Below are positions 5,817 to 7,985 of a DNA stretch of 7,985 nt, piece by piece (position 1 is the stretch's first letter; the number at the start of each line of letters is the position of its first letter). A model generated the notes under the pieces. That model ran no database searches and was not told where the DNA came from. It worked only from the letters and a program-made list of their open reading frames with translations. Origin of the DNA: Ignavibacteriales bacterium (GTDB taxonomy: Bacteria > Bacteroidota > Ignavibacteria > UBA10030 > SZUA-254); assembly GCA_016207985.1 (NCBI GenBank), contig JACQYX010000172.1, positions 1 through 7,985 of the forward strand, written 5' to 3'. The position numbers and the translations under genes were made by a program.

Positions 5817-6473
5817 ATGAGCAAAATGAAAATCACTTTGATTGTAAAAAGCAAACCGCTTTCTACCTTTCTTTTTACTCTATTCATTCTAAGCGCAGTT
5901 GCCCTAAGCTGTAAAAGTGACAAAGATAAAGAAGTTAAGTCGGCTATTACCATCGAGAATCTTCAGACTGCTTATTCAAAGGAGATGAATCGGTGTAAGA
6001 TGTACAAAGCATTTATTACTCAAGCAGAGAAAGAACGGAGGAAAGAAATAGCACACCTTTATCGTACACTTGCCCGCTCGGAAGAGATCCATGCTTTAAA
6101 TCATCTTAAGATGATTCAAACTTTTGGCGTGGAGTCTAAGCCGCCTCAGGAAGAAACAATACCTATCGGAACAACGATGCAGACATTGAAGATGGCACTC
6201 AGTATGGAAGAGATGGAATATGCCACGATGTATCCAAACATGATCCGTTGTGCTGAAATGGAGAAACACGAAGATTGTGTCAAACATTTACGTTTTATTC
6301 AGGATGTAGATGCTAAGCATGGTGAGTTACTCCGCTACGCTATTTACAAAGGCAAAGAGTTTCAAGATTTGCCATATACAGTATGTAAATGTTGTGGTTA
6401 CATACTGACAACGGAAGAGACCGAAGATTGCCCCTGCTGCAAAGCGAAGAAGGATATGTTTGAAAAAGTGTAG
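5817..6473 (+). CDS. Rubrerythrin-like diiron protein with lipoprotein signal
   Basis: Rubrerythrins reduce hydrogen peroxide with a diiron centre in a four-helix bundle and a rubredoxin-type iron site. The first 31 residues form a basic start, a hydrophobic core (residues 16-30) and ALSC, giving a probable lipobox with C32; most rubrerythrins are cytoplasmic and lack this. The ferritin-like domain spans about residues 45-178: E56, E89-x-x-H92 (EEIHALNH), E131-x-x-E134 followed by the family's MYP. The last ligand pair, normally E-x-x-H, reads D165-x-x-H168 (DAKH). The C-terminal rubredoxin-like domain has C190-x-x-C193-G and C205-x-x-C208 and ends in the usual F-x-x-V. A GAAAGGG ribosome site precedes the ATG at 5817; the ATG at 5826 is an alternative start. 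The gene is likely monocistronic. The family call is secure; outer location and retained activity are inference. Confidence 0.88.
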   Translation: MSKMKITLIVKSKPLSTFLFTLFILSAVALSCKSDKDKEVKSAITIENLQTAYSKEMNRCKMYKAFITQAEKERRKEIAHLYRTLARSEEIHALNHLKMIQTFGVESKPPQEETIPIGTTMQTLKMALSMEEMEYATMYPNMIRCAEMEKHEDCVKHLRFIQDVDAKHGELLRYAIYKGKEFQDLPYTVCKCCGYILTTEETEDCPCCKAKKDMFEKV

Positions 6474-6598
6474 GGAACAGTTGTTTGATTCAAATCTCAA
6501 AAGCGAAATCAAATATACTATTCAACTCCTTCGGTTCCAAGACCAGTATGAATAAAATAGTAAACATCGATAGAATCATGAATAAACCGTGGCAATTC

Positions 6599-6627
6599 TT
6601 GACATTGAATTACTAATATCATATATT
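6599..6627 (+). promoter_or_regulatory. Strong sigma-70-type promoter of the marR gene
   Basis: A perfect TTGACA (6599-6604) is followed after exactly 17 bases by TATATT (6622-6627). Transcription would start near 6634, leaving a leader of about 33 bases before the TTG start at 6667. The promoter overlaps an inverted repeat (6611-6634), which fits repression by the gene's own product. Confidence 0.65.
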
Positions 6628-6634
6628 GTTAGTA
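6611..6634. promoter_or_regulatory. Candidate MarR operator overlapping the -10 box
   Basis: The arms TACTAA (6611-6616) and TTAGTA (6629-6634) form a perfect inverted repeat around a 12-base A/T-rich centre, covering the -10 box and the likely transcription start. MarR dimers usually bind palindromes of about this size and often repress their own gene. A second small palindrome, CAATTATTG (6636-6644), lies two bases further on and could extend the site. Binding is inferred from position and symmetry only. Confidence 0.4.
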
Positions 6635-6666
6635 GCAATTATTGATATTACAGAGATTCTACGAAA

Positions 6667-7119
6667 TTGAAAGATATCGAAAAAGATAAGCAAGCCGAAA
6701 AAATGGCAGATCTCACGTTCGCTTTACTCGAGCATTGTCAGTTAAAACAAGAACAAATGGCCAATAACCTGGATTTAACAGTTGCCGAATTCAAATTGAT
6801 AAGAAGTTTTAAGGACGACCACAATCTATCTGTCGGTGAGCTTGCAAAAAGGATGGAGCTATCGAGCAGCCGTCTTACAAGAATTCTTGATGGTCTCGTT
6901 GAAAAAAAATTTGTTGTGCGAGAGCTCGCCGTCAGTGATCGCAGGATGATGGAAGTAAAGCTTACAGCCTCCGGGAAAAAAATTCAGGAAGCGATTAATG
7001 AAATTTATATAAAAACTCACAGAGATATTTTAGAACTCCTTCCACCAGGTGCTGATGAATCAGTTATATTTGCAATGGAAAAACTTCGAGATGCAATGAA
7101 GAAGTGGACAATGAGTTAG
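6667..7119 (+). CDS. MarR-family transcriptional regulator
   Basis: This 150-residue protein is a probable dimeric DNA-binding repressor. The winged helix-turn-helix lies at about residues 53-101: NLSVGELAKRMELSSSRLTR is the DNA-reading helix pair and SDRRMMEVKLT the wing with its typical D-R-R. The flanking helices would form the dimer interface. The only cysteine is C24. Where OhrR-type peroxide sensors have their reactive cysteine (in the CFAL segment) this protein has threonine (TFAL), so it is not a classical OhrR. The start is a TTG: an in-frame stop lies at 6643-6645 and no ATG occurs before 6703, where the protein would lose 12 residues. No strong ribosome site is visible. It has its own promoter and candidate operator; the flanking rubrerythrin and cytochrome genes are possible targets. 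Confidence 0.88.
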   Translation: MKDIEKDKQAEKMADLTFALLEHCQLKQEQMANNLDLTVAEFKLIRSFKDDHNLSVGELAKRMELSSSRLTRILDGLVEKKFVVRELAVSDRRMMEVKLTASGKKIQEAINEIYIKTHRDILELLPPGADESVIFAMEKLRDAMKKWTMS

Positions 7120-7172
7120 AATATTTTTTTATCCTGATATGTGCTAATAGCAAATGTATATAGGATTAATAA

Positions 7173-7201
7173 TTGACATAGTTAAAGTAATCATTTATAA
7201 A
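7173..7201 (+). promoter_or_regulatory. Near-consensus promoter of the multihaem cytochrome gene
   Basis: A perfect TTGACA (7173-7178) is followed after 17 bases by TATAAA (7196-7201), the best promoter match in the window. The cytochrome start codon is only 20 bases beyond the -10 box, so the leader would be very short (about 14 bases) but still includes the AGGAG ribosome site at 7208-7212. Confidence 0.65.
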
Positions 7202-7221
7202 TAAACATAGGAGCAACATAT

Positions 7222-7985
7222 ATGAAATATTTCAGACTGTTTTTGATAATATCGCTATGCTTCGTCTTGGATGGTGTAGCTTTTTCGCAAGCATATTTCA
7301 ACACAAGCTTGCACAAAACTCGCGCGGGAAAGACGTATTGGTATGGAAAAGCAAACGGAGGTTTTGAAACACTCACAAACGTCTCCATCGACAGTGCAGG
7401 TATGGGCTGCACAAAGTGCCACGGACCGCTAGACGCTGATGGCGTTGCTTACCCAGCCGAATATACTCCTGGATGCGTTGATTGTCATCCGACAAATTCC
7501 GCATTCAGTCCCGATTCAATCAAAGTCGACCAATGTCTCAGCTGCCATAGTCGTCAGAAGACCGAATCAGTTACGCTTGGGTACACCGATGTACATCGCA
7601 CGAGTGGTTTTAAATGCTGGGATTGCCACACTGCAGATGAAATGCATGGTTCTAGTATTACTTACAATTCTATGCTTGAACCTGGAGCAATGACAACCGA
7701 TTGCGCAGATTGCCACAACTCACCAGCGACACTCCCAGATCATTCTTCTATCGATCCTCATGGAGGTAAATTACACTGCACAGCTTGTCATGCTAAAACG
7801 GTAACATCGTGTTACAGTTGTCATCTCGAAAGCCAGCTCGTTGGTAAGAAACGTGCAAAGCAAACTCTTCATAACTTTGTAATGCTCGTCAACCGGACAA
7901 AGGATAACAAGGTTTATCCTGCAACATTTCAATCTCTCACTTATCAGGGTAATGCTTTCGTGGCATTTGGACCTTTTACTTCACA
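7222..7985 (+). CDS. Secreted multihaem c-type cytochrome (partial, at least seven haems)
   Basis: The gene runs off the right edge; 254 codons are visible with no stop. The start is an N-terminal signal peptide (MKYFRLFLIISLCFVLDGVA, cleavage probably near FSQA), so the protein should be exported. Seven CxxCH haem sites follow at residues 63-67 (CTKCH), 85-89 (CVDCH), 105-109 (CLSCH), 132-136 (CWDCH), 161-165 (CADCH), 186-190 (CTACH) and 197-201 (CYSCH). Extra histidines (for example H125, H142, H174, H180, H217) could be distal haem ligands. After residue 205 the sequence changes to a haem-free region. AGGAG at 7208-7212 lies 9 bases before the ATG. It could carry electrons to extracellular acceptors or act as a reductase of nitrogen or sulfur compounds; the visible part does not decide. 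I do not recognise a named family. Confidence 0.9.
   Translation, partial: MKYFRLFLIISLCFVLDGVAFSQAYFNTSLHKTRAGKTYWYGKANGGFETLTNVSIDSAGMGCTKCHGPLDADGVAYPAEYTPGCVDCHPTNSAFSPDSIKVDQCLSCHSRQKTESVTLGYTDVHRTSGFKCWDCHTADEMHGSSITYNSMLEPGAMTTDCADCHNSPATLPDHSSIDPHGGKLHCTACHAKTVTSCYSCHLESQLVGKKRAKQTLHNFVMLVNRTKDNKVYPATFQSLTYQGNAFVAFGPFTS

Noticed and set aside
6474..6540. Terminator after rubrerythrin (GGAAC...GTTCC and TTTGATT...AATCAAA)
   Set aside because: The loops are long (55 and 16 bases), the stems AT-rich, and no T-tract follows.
7120..7130. T-run after marR as a terminator
   Set aside because: Seven T bases are present but no stem precedes them.
7439..7693. Plus-strand 84-codon open frame
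   Set aside because: It lies in another frame inside the multihaem cytochrome, whose seven CxxCH motifs fix the true frame.

Overview
The window carries eight intact plus-strand genes, one gene that has lost its 5' end, and one gene that runs off the right edge. No minus-strand gene is supported. The genes belong to a bacterium that meets oxygen but also has anaerobic-type respiratory and defence proteins: a cytochrome bd oxidase, a rubrerythrin, an OsmC-type protein and a multihaem c-type cytochrome with a signal peptide. The multihaem cytochrome and a lipoprotein point to a Gram-negative cell envelope. Shine-Dalgarno sites (AGGAG-like) are common and TTGACA-type promoters occur. Moderate GC and GC-rich palindromes against AT-rich spacers suggest the Bacteroidota/Ignavibacteria (FCB) neighbourhood, but this is a low-confidence guess made without any search.

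Layout. Bases 19-881 hold an ECF sigma factor overlapping (ATGA) a small soluble zinc-finger anti-sigma factor. Bases 986-1667 hold a DUF2892 membrane protein and a YhfA-like OsmC protein. Bases 1668-1800 are a composite palindromic repeat. Directly at its edge begins an open reading frame (1801-2892) for a PLP enzyme of the methionine gamma-lyase/cystathionine gamma-synthase family. It lacks about the first 34 residues and any normal start codon, so the repeat sits where the 5' end of the gene should be. Bases 2936-5661 hold cydA, cydB and a DHCW-type cupin, tightly packed and probably one operon. Bases 5817-6473 encode a rubrerythrin with an apparent lipoprotein signal. Bases 6667-7119 encode a MarR-family regulator with a TTG start, behind a strong promoter that overlaps an inverted repeat. 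From 7222 to the right edge runs a secreted cytochrome with at least seven CxxCH haem sites, behind a near-consensus promoter.

How the genes may work together (inference): most products fit oxygen and peroxide handling. CydAB would reduce oxygen at the membrane, rubrerythrin would reduce peroxide outside the cytoplasm, and OsmC would handle organic hydroperoxides or other reactive compounds. The zinc anti-sigma factor and the MarR protein are the obvious candidates for the regulators. The sequence shows neighbourhood only; no shared regulatory site linking all these genes was found.
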